Shown piece after piece: positions 26,726 through 35,521 of a stretch of DNA of 64,000 nucleotides. The stretch spans positions 1,595,431-1,659,430 of the forward strand of contig NZ_JAGKTC010000001.1 in NCBI RefSeq assembly GCF_017939625.1, read 5' to 3'. Under the pieces are notes generated by a model, which saw only the letters and a list, made by a program, of their open reading frames with translations, was not told the origin of the DNA and did no database searches. The stretch's first letter is position 1; each line of letters opens with the position of its first letter. The position numbers and the translations under genes were made by a program. The stretch is from Pseudoxanthomonas helianthi (lineage in GTDB: Bacteria > Pseudomonadota > Gammaproteobacteria > Xanthomonadales > Xanthomonadaceae).

Positions 26726-27577
26726 ATGGATCTTGCCGGCGTCGATTGTTTTTATCGCGACGCGGGCCCGCCCGACGCGCCTGTAGTCCTGTTGCCGCAC
26801 GGCTATCCGTGTTCGTCGTACGAATTCAGGGATTTCATGCCCGCGCTGGCCGATCGCTGGCGGTTGCTGGCCCCGGATTTTCCCGGCAGCGGCTATACCC
26901 GCGCACCTGCGGATTTTCCGCACGATTTCGATGGATATCGCGCGTTCCTCGAACGATTCCTCGATGCGCTGGAAATCGAACGCTTCGCGATCTACCTGCA
27001 CGATTTCGGCTCCCAGATCGGCCTGCGCCTGGCGATGCGGCACCCGCGGCGGATCGCGGCCCTGATCGTCCAGAACGGCGACATCTACGAGGATGCCCTG
27101 GGGCCGAAGTACCAGGCGCTGCAGGCCTATTTCCGCGACCCGACGCCCGAACGCAAGGCGAAGCTGGGCGAAGCGATCACGGAGGAAGGATTCAGGGACG
27201 AATTCCTGAACGACGTGCGCGACGATCTCGCGGAGCGGATTCCCCCCGATCTCTGGAAGCTGCATTGGTCGCTGATGACGCCGGAGCGCAAGCGGATCGC
27301 GCTCGAGGTCATCGCCGGGCTGAAGGAAAACCTGGCCTGGTTTCCCCGTTACCAGGCTTACCTCCGCGAACATGCCCCGCCCACCCTGATCGTCTGGGGG
27401 CCGCAGGACGGCTACATGCCCGAAGCTGCCGCACGCGCCTATCTGCGCGATCTGCCGGCGGCCGAGCTGCACCTGCTTGATGGCGGGCACTGGTTGCTGG
27501 AAACCTGCCTGGACGAGGTGGTCGGCCTCACCCGGGAATTCCTCGGCCGCGTCCATGCAGGCCTGGGGAAGGGTTGA
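26726..27577 (+). CDS. Alpha/beta hydrolase with Asp nucleophile (dehalogenase/epoxide-hydrolase-like)
   Basis: 283 aa from ATG 26726 (TAAGG 9 nt upstream); an earlier in-frame ATG at 26669 is possible. The fold is plain: oxyanion H-G-Y-P-C-S-S, nucleophile elbow Y-L-H-D-F-G-S-Q with Asp93 in place of serine, acid region W-G-P-Q-D-G-Y and histidine G-G-H-W-L-L-E. An Asp nucleophile implies an ester intermediate as in haloalkane dehalogenases and epoxide hydrolases, not an ordinary esterase. No signal peptide, so cytoplasmic. It interrupts the normal lipB-lipA pair and may be a recent insertion. Substrate unknown. Confidence 0.85.
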   Translation: MDLAGVDCFYRDAGPPDAPVVLLPHGYPCSSYEFRDFMPALADRWRLLAPDFPGSGYTRAPADFPHDFDGYRAFLERFLDALEIERFAIYLHDFGSQIGLRLAMRHPRRIAALIVQNGDIYEDALGPKYQALQAYFRDPTPERKAKLGEAITEEGFRDEFLNDVRDDLAERIPPDLWKLHWSLMTPERKRIALEVIAGLKENLAWFPRYQAYLREHAPPTLIVWGPQDGYMPEAAARAYLRDLPAAELHLLDGGHWLLETCLDEVVGLTREFLGRVHAGLGKG

Positions 27578-27603
27578 CCGTCGGTCGAGGGGTCGGGACG
27601 GCG

Positions 27604-27609
27604 TAGAAT
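27604..27609 (+). promoter_or_regulatory. -10-like hexamer, probable leaderless promoter of lipA
   Basis: TAGAAT ends exactly 6 nt before the lipA ATG; no ribosome-binding site is present. A TTGACC occurs at 27574 but 24 bp away, too far for a standard pair. Confidence 0.5.
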
Positions 27610-27615
27610 GGCGCC

Positions 27616-28638
27616 ATGAGCAGCTCCTCCCCCCGAAGCATCCCCCTGGCCGTGGTCGGCGCGGACGCGCCGGCGCCGCTGCAGGCGGGCCGGCTCCAAG
27701 AAGGTGCCAAACAGGTCGCCGGCGACAAGATCGCGCGTTCGCCGGTGCAGTTCGCCGACGCGCCGGTGCTGCGCAAGCCCTCGTGGATCCGCGTGCGCAT
27801 CCCCTCGGACAACTCGGTGGCGCGGCTGAAGGCCAAGCTGCGCGAGAACCGCCTGGTCACCGTGTGCGAGGAAGCCAGCTGCCCGAACATCCACGAGTGC
27901 TTCGGCCACGGCACCGCGACTTTCATGATCCTCGGCGAGGTGTGCACGCGCCGTTGCTCGTTCTGCGACGTCGCCCACGGCCGGCCGAAACCGCCGGATC
28001 CGTCCGAACCGCTGAACCTGGCCCGTACCGTCGCCGACATGGGCCTGAAGTACGTCGTGGTCACCTCGGTGGACCGCGACGACCTGCGCGACGGCGGCGC
28101 CCAGCACTTCGTCGATTGCATCGCCGCGATCCGCGAGCATTCGCCTGGCACCCGCATCGAGACGCTGACCCCCGACTTCCGCGGCAAGGGCCGCATGGAC
28201 CGCGCGCTGGAAATCCTCGCGCAGAATCCGCCGGACGTGTTCAACCACAACATCGAGACGGTGCCGGACCTGTATCCGAACGTGCGTCCGGGCGCCGACT
28301 ACCAGTGGTCGCTGACCCTGCTGCAGCGCTTCAAGCAGCAGCATCCGCACCTGCCGACCAAGAGCGGCATCATGCTCGGCCTCGGCGAGACCATGGAGCA
28401 GGTGCAGGCCACCCTGCGCGACCTGCGCGCGCACGACGTCGACATGGTCACCATCGGCCAGTACCTGCAGCCCAGCGCGCACCACCACCCGGTGCTGCGC
28501 TACTGGACGCCGGACGAATTCAAGGCGCTGGAAACCTACGGCCTGGAACTGGGTTTCAGCCACGTCGCCTCCGGCCCGCTGGTGCGTTCCAGCTACCACG
28601 CCGACCAGCAGGCCAAGGAAGCGGGCGTCGCCGGCTGA
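27616..28638 (+). CDS. lipA: Lipoyl synthase LipA
   Basis: 340 aa radical-SAM enzyme that inserts two sulfurs into protein-bound octanoate. Both iron-sulfur sites are complete: auxiliary cluster Cys84/Cys89/Cys95 ([12 protein letters not shown]) and the radical-SAM cluster Cys110/Cys114/Cys117 (C-T-R-R-C-S-F-C). The C-terminal R-S-S-Y that ligates the auxiliary cluster is also there. The first 45 residues are variable and rich in Ser/Ala. It completes the lipoate pathway with LipB. Confidence 0.97.
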   Translation: MSSSSPRSIPLAVVGADAPAPLQAGRLQEGAKQVAGDKIARSPVQFADAPVLRKPSWIRVRIPSDNSVARLKAKLRENRLVTVCEEASCPNIHECFGHGTATFMILGEVCTRRCSFCDVAHGRPKPPDPSEPLNLARTVADMGLKYVVVTSVDRDDLRDGGAQHFVDCIAAIREHSPGTRIETLTPDFRGKGRMDRALEILAQNPPDVFNHNIETVPDLYPNVRPGADYQWSLTLLQRFKQQHPHLPTKSGIMLGLGETMEQVQATLRDLRAHDVDMVTIGQYLQPSAHHHPVLRYWTPDEFKALETYGLELGFSHVASGPLVRSSYHADQQAKEAGVAG

Positions 28639-28644
28639 TTTCCT

Positions 28645-28737
28645 CCCCCTTCGCAGAAGGGGGATCGAGGGGGATGTGCTTTTCGCCCCAAAACAGCGAA
28701 AGCAAACCCCCGTGGCCCTCTTTTGAAAAGGGGGCGG
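28645..28737. repeat. Composite inverted repeats after lipA
   Basis: A CCCCCTTC/GAAGGGGG hairpin (28645-28663) is followed by GCTTTTCGC...GCGAAAGC and by an A-C-C-C-C-C / C-T-C-T-T-T-T-G-A-A-A-A-G block. Such G/C-run palindromes are dispersed intergenic elements in this group and probably end or stabilise the lipA transcript. Confidence 0.75.
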
Positions 28738-28950
28738 AGCAAAAGCCAAGTCAAGCCAGGCGCAATCCCAATTCATCCGGGAAATCCGCGCTTGAGCCCC
28801 GTTAACCTTTCCCGACATCCGCACGGCTAGGCTGCGGGGCAGGGCGGTCGACAAGCCGTGCAACTTCCGGCACTGTCGGACTGTCCAAGCCCCCCGCAAG
28901 CTCTTTCCGAACCTCTGCCCGTCCCCGGGCCGCACGCCAAGCCGCCGTCC

Positions 28951-31200
28951 ATGAAGATCAAGACCTCCGCTGCCCTGTTCACCCTCGCCCTGGCCGTGCC
29001 ACTGGCGTTGCTGGCGCAAAGCGCCGCGCCCGAAAAGATCGAGATAGACGCGCCCAAGACCGACCAGGGCAGCGACAAGAGCCTGATCGACAAGAGCCGG
29101 ACGACGAACCTGCCGGCCGCGCCCACCGTCGACCAGACCACCACCTCGAAGATGGTCTACGGCCTGCTGTCCGACAGCCGCTACGCCTACCGGCCGCGGC
29201 CGCTGGACGCATCGCTGTCGCAGGACGTGTTCAAGCGCTACCTCGAGGCGCTGGACGGCAACAAGCAGTACTTCACCGCCGCCGACATCGCCAAGTTCGA
29301 GCCGTACAAGGCCTCGCTCGGCGACGCGATCCGCAGCGGCGACCTGGCCCCGGCCTGGAACATCTTCTCCGTGTACCGCCAGCGGGTGAACGACCGCATC
29401 GCCTATGCGCGTTCGCTGCTCAAGCAGGATTTCGACTTCAGCACCGACGAGCACTGGGAATACGACCGCGAGAAGGCGCCGTGGGCGGCCAACGCGCAGG
29501 AGCTGGACGCGATCTGGAAGAAGTCGGTGAAGAACGACTGGCTGCGGCTGAAGCTGGCCGGCAAGCAGCCGGCCGACATCCGCGCCACGCTGGACAAGCG
29601 CTACGCCAACATGAAGCGCAGCATCGACGAGCTGAAGGGCGAGGACGTGTTCCAGAGCTTCCTCAACAGCTACACCGGCGCGATCGATCCGCACACCGAT
29701 TACTTCACCCCGCGCACCGCCGACACCTTCAACCAGCAGATGTCGCTGTCGCTGGAAGGCATCGGCGCGGTGCTGCAGCGCCAGGACGACTACGTGGCGA
29801 TCCGCGAGATCGTGCCGGGCGGCCCCGCGGCGCTGTCGGGCAAGTTGCAGGTCGGCGACCGCATCGTCGCCGTCGGCCAGGGCAAGTCGGGCGCGATGAC
29901 CGACGTGATCGGCTGGCGCATCGACGACGTGGTCCAGCAGATCCGCGGCAAGAAGGACACCCAGGTGCGCATCGACTACCTGCCGGTCAGCGCGGGCGTC
30001 GACGCCAAGCCGGCGCGCGTGGTCATCACCCGGCAGAAGATCAAGCTGGAAGAGCAGGCGGCGAAGTCGGAAATCATCACCGCGCCCGCCGCCAACGGCC
30101 AGCCGGCGCGCCGCGTCGGCGTGATCAAGCTGCCGGCGTTCTACCAGGACTTCGAAGGCCGCCGCCGCAATCCCGACGACTACAACTCGGCGACCCGCGA
30201 CGTGGCCCGCCTGCTGGCCCAGTTCAAGACCCAGAACATCGATGGCGTGGTGCTGGACCTGCGCAACAACGGCGGCGGTTCGCTCGACGAGGCGGTCGAC
30301 CTGACCGGCCTGTTCATCGACAAGGGCCCGGTGGTGCAAGTGCGCGAATCCGGCGGCCGCGTCGCGGTCAACGCCGACCGCAAGGCCGGCGTCGCCTGGG
30401 ACGGTCCGCTCGCGGTGCTGATCAACCGCGGCTCGGCCTCGGCGTCGGAAATCTTCGCCGGCGCCATCCAGGACTACGGCCGCGGCCTGGTCATCGGCGA
30501 AACCAGCTTCGGCAAGGGCACGGTGCAGAACATCGTCGACCTCGACCGCTGGCCGGCCAACGAAACCGCGCGCTTCGGCCAGGTCAAGCTGACCATCGCC
30601 CAGTTCTTCCGCGTCGCCGGCGGCAGCACCCAGTTCAAGGGCGTGGTCCCGGACATCGCCTTCCCGGCCAGCGTCGACGCCAGCGAATACGGCGAGAGCA
30701 CCTACGACAACGCGTTGCCGTGGACCCGCATCGCCGCCGTGCCGCACACCCAGTACGGCAACTTCGCCGCACTGCTGCCGCAGCTGGAGAAGCTGCACGC
30801 CGCGCGCATCGCCAAGGACAAGGAATTCCAGTGGTGGGCGCAGGACGTGGCCGAGTACCGCGCCGAGGCGGCGAAGAAGTACGTGTCGCTGAACGAAACG
30901 GTGCGCCGCGCGGAACGCGACAAGCAGGAAGCCAAGCGCAAGCAGCGCCAGGCCGAACGCAAGGCGATGGGCCTCGACCTCGATCCGCTGGCCGACGAGA
31001 GCGACGACGGCCTGTCCTCGAACGAGCGCGACATCGTCAAGGACGCCGCTCGCGACAAGCTGGCCGACAAGCGCCCCGACCCGCTGCTGCGCGAATCGGC
31101 GGCGATCCTCGCCGACGCGATCGACGTACTTGGCCAGGACCGCAAGCTGTCGGCGCAGGTGCTGCCGGAATCGACCGGCCCGCGCAGCTGGGCGGATTGA
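28951..31200 (+). CDS. prc: Tail-specific (C-terminal processing) protease Prc
   Basis: 749 aa from the ATG at 28951, which opens a signal peptide. It degrades or trims periplasmic proteins from the C-terminus, including penicillin-binding proteins and lytic enzymes in related bacteria. Domain order: long N-terminal helical region, PDZ (about 250-330, G-I-G-A-V-L-Q-R with V-G-D-R-I-V-A-V), S41 peptidase (about 350-560), C-terminal DUF3340-type helices rich in Lys/Arg. The Ser-Lys dyad region is intact: G-S-A-S-A-S-E-I-F-A-G and F-G-K-G-T-V-Q. A -10-like TAGGCT lies about 120 bp upstream. Confidence 0.95.
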   Translation: MKIKTSAALFTLALAVPLALLAQSAAPEKIEIDAPKTDQGSDKSLIDKSRTTNLPAAPTVDQTTTSKMVYGLLSDSRYAYRPRPLDASLSQDVFKRYLEALDGNKQYFTAADIAKFEPYKASLGDAIRSGDLAPAWNIFSVYRQRVNDRIAYARSLLKQDFDFSTDEHWEYDREKAPWAANAQELDAIWKKSVKNDWLRLKLAGKQPADIRATLDKRYANMKRSIDELKGEDVFQSFLNSYTGAIDPHTDYFTPRTADTFNQQMSLSLEGIGAVLQRQDDYVAIREIVPGGPAALSGKLQVGDRIVAVGQGKSGAMTDVIGWRIDDVVQQIRGKKDTQVRIDYLPVSAGVDAKPARVVITRQKIKLEEQAAKSEIITAPAANGQPARRVGVIKLPAFYQDFEGRRRNPDDYNSATRDVARLLAQFKTQNIDGVVLDLRNNGGGSLDEAVDLTGLFIDKGPVVQVRESGGRVAVNADRKAGVAWDGPLAVLINRGSASASEIFAGAIQDYGRGLVIGETSFGKGTVQNIVDLDRWPANETARFGQVKLTIAQFFRVAGGSTQFKGVVPDIAFPASVDASEYGESTYDNALPWTRIAAVPHTQYGNFAALLPQLEKLHAARIAKDKEFQWWAQDVAEYRAEAAKKYVSLNETVRRAERDKQEAKRKQRQAERKAMGLDLDPLADESDDGLSSNERDIVKDAARDKLADKRPDPLLRESAAILADAIDVLGQDRKLSAQVLPESTGPRSWAD

Positions 31201-31207
31201 AGTTTTC

Positions 31208-31272
31208 ATCCTTCTCCCACCGGAAGAAGGATCAACAGCAAGAATCGGATAGCGGGCGCCTTGCGGCGCCCG
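31208..31272. terminator. Two hairpins between prc and the AraC-MGMT gene
   Basis: ATCCTTCT/AGAAGGAT (31208-31232) is followed by the 8-bp GC stem CGGGCGCC-TTGC-GGCGCCCG (31253-31272) and a pyrimidine run. The second resembles a terminator but lacks a clean T-tract; the following TAGTCT may be a -10 for the next gene. Confidence 0.5.
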
Positions 31273-31285
31273 TAGTCTTTCCGCC

Positions 31286-32128
31286 ATGGATAAGACCACC
31301 GCAAAAACCGACAAGCTCGAACGCGTGCGCGAACTGCTCGACGGCGGCGAACCGACCCTGGCCGAACTGGCTGCGGCGGTCGGCCTGAGCGCGTCGCACC
31401 TGCAGCGCAAGTTCGCCGCGCGCTACGGCCTCAGCCCGGCCGAATACCTCGCCCAGCGCAAGCTCGGCACGCTGAAGAGCGGCCTGCGTTCCGGCCACGA
31501 CGTCAGCGCCGCGTTGTACGACGCCGGTTACGGTTCGCCGTCGCGCGTGTACGAACAGGGCGCCAGCCGGCTGGGCATGACCCCCGCGCGCTACCGCGCC
31601 GGCGGCGCCGGCGTGGAAATCCGCTGGACCCTGGTCGAAACCGCATTGGGTCGCGCCCTGGTCGCGGCGACCGAGCGCGGCATCTGCGCGGTCGAACTGG
31701 GCGACGACGCGGTTGCGCTGGAACGGCGCCTGCGCGACGAATTCCCGCAGGCGAACCTGCAGCGCGTCGACAGCGGCCGCGACGAATTCCTGGCCCCGCG
31801 CCTGCAGGCGGTGGCGGCGCGCCTGTCGGGCGAACGCGGCGAGGTACCGGTCGACCTGATCGGCACTGCGTTCCAGAAGCGGGTGTGGGACGCGCTGATG
31901 AAGATCCCGGCGGGGCAGACCCGCAGCTATGCCGAAGTGGCCGCGCAGCTCGGCGCGCCGAAGGCGGTGCGCGCGGTCGCCAGTGCGTGCGCGCGCAACC
32001 ACGTCGCCGTCGTGGTGCCGTGCCATCGGGTGATCCGCGGCGATGGTTCGATGGGCGGCTATCGCTGGGGCCTGCCGTTGAAACGGCAGTTGCTGGAACG
32101 CGAACGCGGCCTGCGCGCGGCTTCGTAG
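31286..32128 (+). CDS. AraC-type HTH fused to O6-methylguanine-DNA methyltransferase (Ada-like)
   Basis: 280 aa. Residues about 10-105 form an AraC-type double helix-turn-helix (L-A-E-L-A-A-A-V-G-L-S-A-S-H-L, D-A-G-Y-G-S-P-S-R-V-Y). Residues about 110-275 are the methyltransferase with acceptor Cys246 in V-P-C-H-R-V and the preceding R-A-V-A-S-A-C-A-R-N-H. The N-terminal Cys4-zinc domain of E. coli Ada, which senses methylphosphotriesters, is missing. It can repair O6-methylguanine; whether it still regulates is open. TAGTCT lies 7 nt before the ATG. Confidence 0.9.
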   Translation: MDKTTAKTDKLERVRELLDGGEPTLAELAAAVGLSASHLQRKFAARYGLSPAEYLAQRKLGTLKSGLRSGHDVSAALYDAGYGSPSRVYEQGASRLGMTPARYRAGGAGVEIRWTLVETALGRALVAATERGICAVELGDDAVALERRLRDEFPQANLQRVDSGRDEFLAPRLQAVAARLSGERGEVPVDLIGTAFQKRVWDALMKIPAGQTRSYAEVAAQLGAPKAVRAVASACARNHVAVVVPCHRVIRGDGSMGGYRWGLPLKRQLLERERGLRAAS

Positions 32129-32136
32129 GCCAGTTC

Positions 32137-32211
32137 GTGGGAGCGACCTTGGTCGCGAATGCTTTTCGAGCCGTTTCGAGGAAGAGCATTCGCGGCCAAG
32201 GCCGCTCCCAC
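32137..32211. repeat. REP-like palindrome, family GTGGGAGCG
   Basis: The left arm starts GTGGGAGCGACCTTGG and the right arm is its near complement ending GCCGCTCCCAC. A second copy with the same arms lies at 51329-51411. It separates convergent genes. Confidence 0.88.
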
Positions 32212-32321
32212 AGGATGATTTGAATCTTGCTCAAGCCATGCCCGGATAACTTTCAAGTACGGATGCGGCCTTTCGCCATTGTGCGAGCGCTTCGCCACCC
32301 TAAGATCGTCGTCCCCCACCG

Positions 32322-32879
32322 TCACTTCTTTCCGTGAACCCCATCCTTCGCTCCCCGCGAACGTCGCCGTGTCGGCAGGTCCAGCCCGCGCTTGACCACG
32401 TCGAACACCAGCCGCGTCTCGTAGCGCTTGAGGTTCTTGTCGGCGTCGAACAGGCGTTCGACGACCTCGCGCGTATGCGCCAGCCCGGTGGTCGCCAGGA
32501 TCACCAGGTAATCCCAGTCGCCGGCCAGCGAGTAGCACTGCTGCACTTCCGGTGCCGCGCGCAGGCGCGCATGCAGGGCCGCGTGCTGGCGCGCGGATTC
32601 GCGTTCCAGCGCGACCACCACGGTGGCCAGGGTCACGTTGGCCAGCTGGGCGATGTCGAGCACGCCGACCATCCGCATCAATCCGCTTTCGCGGTAACGC
32701 TTGATCCGTCGCTGCACCGCGCTGGCCGACAAGCCGACCGTGTCGCCCAGTTCGGTCAGGGTGCGTTGCGCGTCGGCCTGCAGCAGGGCGAGCAGGCGGT
32801 GGTCGAATTCGTCGAAGGGCGGGGGCGCGGTGGGCACGCAAAATTTTTGCGTCAGGACGCAGAAATTTTCAAGCGGCAT
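32322..32879 (-). CDS. Lrp/AsnC-family transcriptional regulator
   Basis: 185 aa from the ATG at 32879, or 171 aa from a GTG at 32837. The helix-turn-helix is L-T-E-L-G-D-T-V-G-L-S-A-S-A-V-Q-R-R, followed by a RAM ligand-binding domain (V-V-V-A-L-E-R ... C-Y-S-L-A-G-D-W-D-Y-L-V). The family senses amino acids and binds palindromic sites as octamers. A strong palindrome (32840-32869) lies inside the longer reading, so the GTG start, just downstream of it, may be the true one. It is divergent from a DMT-type exporter and is a good candidate to control it. The C-terminal Arg/Lys-rich tail is unusual. Confidence 0.88.
   Translation of the reverse strand: MPLENFCVLTQKFCVPTAPPPFDEFDHRLLALLQADAQRTLTELGDTVGLSASAVQRRIKRYRESGLMRMVGVLDIAQLANVTLATVVVALERESARQHAALHARLRAAPEVQQCYSLAGDWDYLVILATTGLAHTREVVERLFDADKNLKRYETRLVFDVVKRGLDLPTRRRSRGAKDGVHGKK
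32840..32869. promoter_or_regulatory. Palindromic operator between AsnC-type regulator and exporter
   Basis: Two 14-bp arms, AAAATTTTTGCGTC and GACGCAGAAATTTT, separated by AG, match with one mismatch. The A/T-rich flanks with outer GC steps resemble Lrp/AsnC sites. It lies 36 bp before the exporter ATG and overlaps the regulator start region. Confidence 0.72.
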
Positions 32880-32905
32880 CCGCGCGTCCCGCATAGGGTA
32901 TCCGC

Positions 32906-33823
32906 ATGAACACCACCACCGCCGTGCCCGCCGCGACTTCGACCCGCTGGGGCGTTCCCCTGGCCCTGGCCGCGGTCTACGTGATCTGGGGCTCGACCTA
33001 CCTCGCCATCCGTTTCGCATTGGAAGGCGGCTTCCCGCCGTTCCTGCTCGGCGGCATCCGCTTCGTCGTCGCCGGCTCGATCCTGTTCGCGCTGCTGCGC
33101 CTGCGCGGAGTGGCCGCGCCGACCCTGCCGCAGTGGCGCAACGCCGCGGTGATGGGCGTGCTGTTGCTGGTGCTGGGCAACGGCCTGGTCAACTTCGCCG
33201 AGAAGAGCGTGTCCTCGGGCATCGCCGCGGTGGCGGTCGCTTCGGCGCCGATGTGGTTCGGCATCTTCGCTTCGCTGCGCGGCGAACGGCCCAGCGTGCT
33301 GGAATGGCTGGGCATCGCGATCGGCTTCCTCGGCGTGCTGTGGTTGAACGCGGGCGCCGCCCATGACGCCAGCATGGTCGGGCTGATCGCGCTGGTGATC
33401 GCGGCGATCTCGTGGTCGTTCGGATCGGTGTGGAGCCGCGGCCGCGACTTGGCATCGCCGTTCATGACCGCGGCGGCGCAGATGCTGTGCGGCGGCGTGG
33501 CGATGGGGATCGTCGGGCTGGTTTCGGGCGAGCGCCTGCATGCCTTGCCCAGCGCCAGTGGACTGGCCGCGTTCGCCTACCTGGTCGTGTTCGGTTCCCT
33601 GCTGGGCTTCAGCGCCTACGTGTGGCTGCTGCATCACGTGCGTCCGGCGCTGGCCGGCAGCTACGCCTACGTCAACCCGGCGATCGCCGTGGTGCTCGGC
33701 GCGTGGCTGGCGCACGAGCGCTTCACCGCGTCGGAATTCGGCGCGATGGCGGTGATCGTGGCCGGCGTGGTGGTGATCAGCATCGGCAAGCTGAAGAAGC
33801 AGGTTGCGGAGAAACGGACATGA
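32906..33823 (+). CDS. EamA/DMT-superfamily exporter (YedA-like)
   Basis: 305 aa with ten membrane helices in two EamA repeats. The first helix pair carries Y-V-I-W-G-S-T-Y-L-A-I-R-F, a hallmark of the YedA/RhaT-like branch; the second repeat opens A-A-I-S-W-S-F-G-S-V-W-S-R. Members export amino acids or small metabolites. TAGGGT ends 6 nt before the ATG, so the transcript may be leaderless, and the palindromic operator just upstream suggests control by the divergent AsnC-type regulator. Its stop overlaps rarD by 4 bp. Confidence 0.9.
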   Translation: MNTTTAVPAATSTRWGVPLALAAVYVIWGSTYLAIRFALEGGFPPFLLGGIRFVVAGSILFALLRLRGVAAPTLPQWRNAAVMGVLLLVLGNGLVNFAEKSVSSGIAAVAVASAPMWFGIFASLRGERPSVLEWLGIAIGFLGVLWLNAGAAHDASMVGLIALVIAAISWSFGSVWSRGRDLASPFMTAAAQMLCGGVAMGIVGLVSGERLHALPSASGLAAFAYLVVFGSLLGFSAYVWLLHHVRPALAGSYAYVNPAIAVVLGAWLAHERFTASEFGAMAVIVAGVVVISIGKLKKQVAEKRT

Positions 33824-34752
33824 GCGGCCTGGACCGCAAGGGCGTCGCCGCCACCGTCTTCGCCTTCGTGTTGTGGGGCGTGGTGCCGTTGTACTGGCAC
33901 GCGCTGAAGGTGGTGCCGTCGCTGCAGATCATCGCCCATCGCATCGTATGGAGCGCGCTGCTGGTGCTGGGCTGGCTGGCGCTGAAGAACGGACTGGGCT
34001 GGTGGCGCGAAATCCGCGCCAAGCCGCGCGCGCTGGCCACGCTGGCGTTGAGCAGCGCGCTGATCGCGTTCAACTGGGGCCTGTACATCTGGGCGGTCAA
34101 CGCCGGCCACGTGGTCGAAACCAGCCTCGGCTATTTCATCAATCCGCTGCTCAACGTGGTGCTGGGCGTGCTGGTGCTGCGCGAACGGCTCAACCCGGTG
34201 CAGTGGGCCGCGGTGGGTTTCGCCGCGCTCGGCGTGGCCTGGTTGACCTGGCAGGCCGGCGCGCCGCCGTGGATCGCGATCGGGCTGGCGGTGTCGTTCG
34301 GCCTGTACGGACTGGTGCGCAAGCTGGTCGCGGTCGATGCGGTCGGCGGGCTGGCGGTGGAAAGCCTGTACCTGTTCGCGCCGGCGCTGGCTTTCCTGGC
34401 CTGGGCCGAATCCGGTCATGGCGGCGGCTTCGTGCAGGGCTGGGGCTGGGGCATCGACGTGTTGTTGGTGGTCGGCGGCGCGGTCACCGCGTTGCCGCTG
34501 ATCGGCTTCGCCTACGGCGTGCGCCGCATCCCGCTGTCGATCGTCGGCCTGATGCAGTACATCGCGCCGACCCTGCAGTTGCTAATCGGCGTGCTGGTGC
34601 TCGGCGAGCCGTTCGGCCAGACTCGTGCGATCGGCTTCGCCTGCATCTGGATCGGGCTGGCGGTGTTCGCGCTGGACGGCATCGTGCGCTCGCGCCGCCC
34701 GGCGCCACCGATGCGGCCGGCAACCTGCACGGCCGACTGTGGGGCGCCCTGA
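33820..34752 (+). CDS. rarD: EamA-family transporter RarD
   Basis: 310 aa from ATG 33820 (ATGA overlap with the preceding exporter). Ten membrane helices; the RarD signature is strong: F-V-L-W-G-V-V-P-L-Y-W, I-A-H-R-I-V-W-S and F-N-W-G-L-Y-I-W-A-V-N, with G-L-M-Q-Y-I-A-P-T near the end. Transport substrate is not established. Together with the gene before it this forms a two-exporter unit, followed 2 bp later by a DinB-like gene. Confidence 0.92.
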   Translation: MSGLDRKGVAATVFAFVLWGVVPLYWHALKVVPSLQIIAHRIVWSALLVLGWLALKNGLGWWREIRAKPRALATLALSSALIAFNWGLYIWAVNAGHVVETSLGYFINPLLNVVLGVLVLRERLNPVQWAAVGFAALGVAWLTWQAGAPPWIAIGLAVSFGLYGLVRKLVAVDAVGGLAVESLYLFAPALAFLAWAESGHGGGFVQGWGWGIDVLLVVGGAVTALPLIGFAYGVRRIPLSIVGLMQYIAPTLQLLIGVLVLGEPFGQTRAIGFACIWIGLAVFALDGIVRSRRPAPPMRPATCTADCGAP

Positions 34753-34754
34753 AC

Positions 34755-35270
34755 ATGCGACCGTCCCCGATCGATCCGGCGACGCTGCGCGCGCTGGCGG
34801 AATTCCCCGATTCGCTCGAAGCGCATTTCGCCGCGTTCCCCGCCGACGCCGTGCACTGGTCGCCGGCGGACTGGTCGGGCATTCCCAGCGAACGCTTCAC
34901 CGCGCACGAGCAGGTCTGCCACGTGCGCGACGTGGAGATCGACGGCTACCACGTGCGCTTCCGGCGCGCGTTGGACGAAGCCAACCCGTTCCTGCCCGAC
35001 CTGGGCAGTGAGGCCCTGGCGCGCGAGCGCAACTATGTCGGACAGGACGCGCATGCGGCGCTGGCCGCATTCCGTGCGGCTCGCCGCGAGACGCTCGCCT
35101 TGCTGGCCCATTTGGACGCGACGCAATGGTCGCGCCCGGCGTTCTTCGAAGACTACGGCCCGACCACGGTGCGCGGCCTGGTCCATTACCTGTGCAGCCA
35201 CGACCAGCAGCACATGGCCGGATTGCAGTGGTTGCGCGGCAAGTTCGATGCCGTGCGCGGTGCGGTGTAG
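34755..35270 (+). CDS. DinB-like protein
   Basis: 171 aa four-helix protein of the DinB/YfiT superfamily. The metal triad is readable as His in A-H-E-Q-V-C-H-V-R-D and two His in S-H-D-Q-Q-H-M-A-G. Members include thiol-dependent transferases and stress proteins; no substrate can be named. It begins 2 bp after rarD, so it is probably translated from the same message. Confidence 0.82.
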   Translation: MRPSPIDPATLRALAEFPDSLEAHFAAFPADAVHWSPADWSGIPSERFTAHEQVCHVRDVEIDGYHVRFRRALDEANPFLPDLGSEALARERNYVGQDAHAALAAFRAARRETLALLAHLDATQWSRPAFFEDYGPTTVRGLVHYLCSHDQQHMAGLQWLRGKFDAVRGAV

Positions 35271-35318
35271 CGAAATCCGGGATTCGGCGTAACGACCGCT
35301 TCTGCTTCGTAGAGCCTG

Positions 35319-35503
35319 CCCCCGCGTAGGCGGGGGTGCCGGACTTGTCCCGGCACGCTTTTGACTTCATCGCGAAAGGCAAAAAAGCAAGCCGGGACAA
35401 GCCCGGCTTCTACAAAAGCAACGCTCGGAAGCAGCCGAGCATGCTCGGCTCTACAAGGCAAAAACAGGCCGGGACGAGCCCGGCTCCCCCGCCTATGCGG
35501 GGG
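35319..35503. repeat. Composite repeat block with opposed outer palindromes
   Basis: CCCCCGCGTAGGCGGGGG (35319-35336) and CCCCCGCCTATGCGGGGG (35486-35503) are near reverse complements and bracket several hairpins of the type GCCGGGACAAGCCCGGC and GCCGAGCATGCTCGGC. The block separates two convergent units and codes for no recognisable protein. Confidence 0.85.
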
Positions 35504-35521
35504 CCTCTGGGAAAGCGGCGC

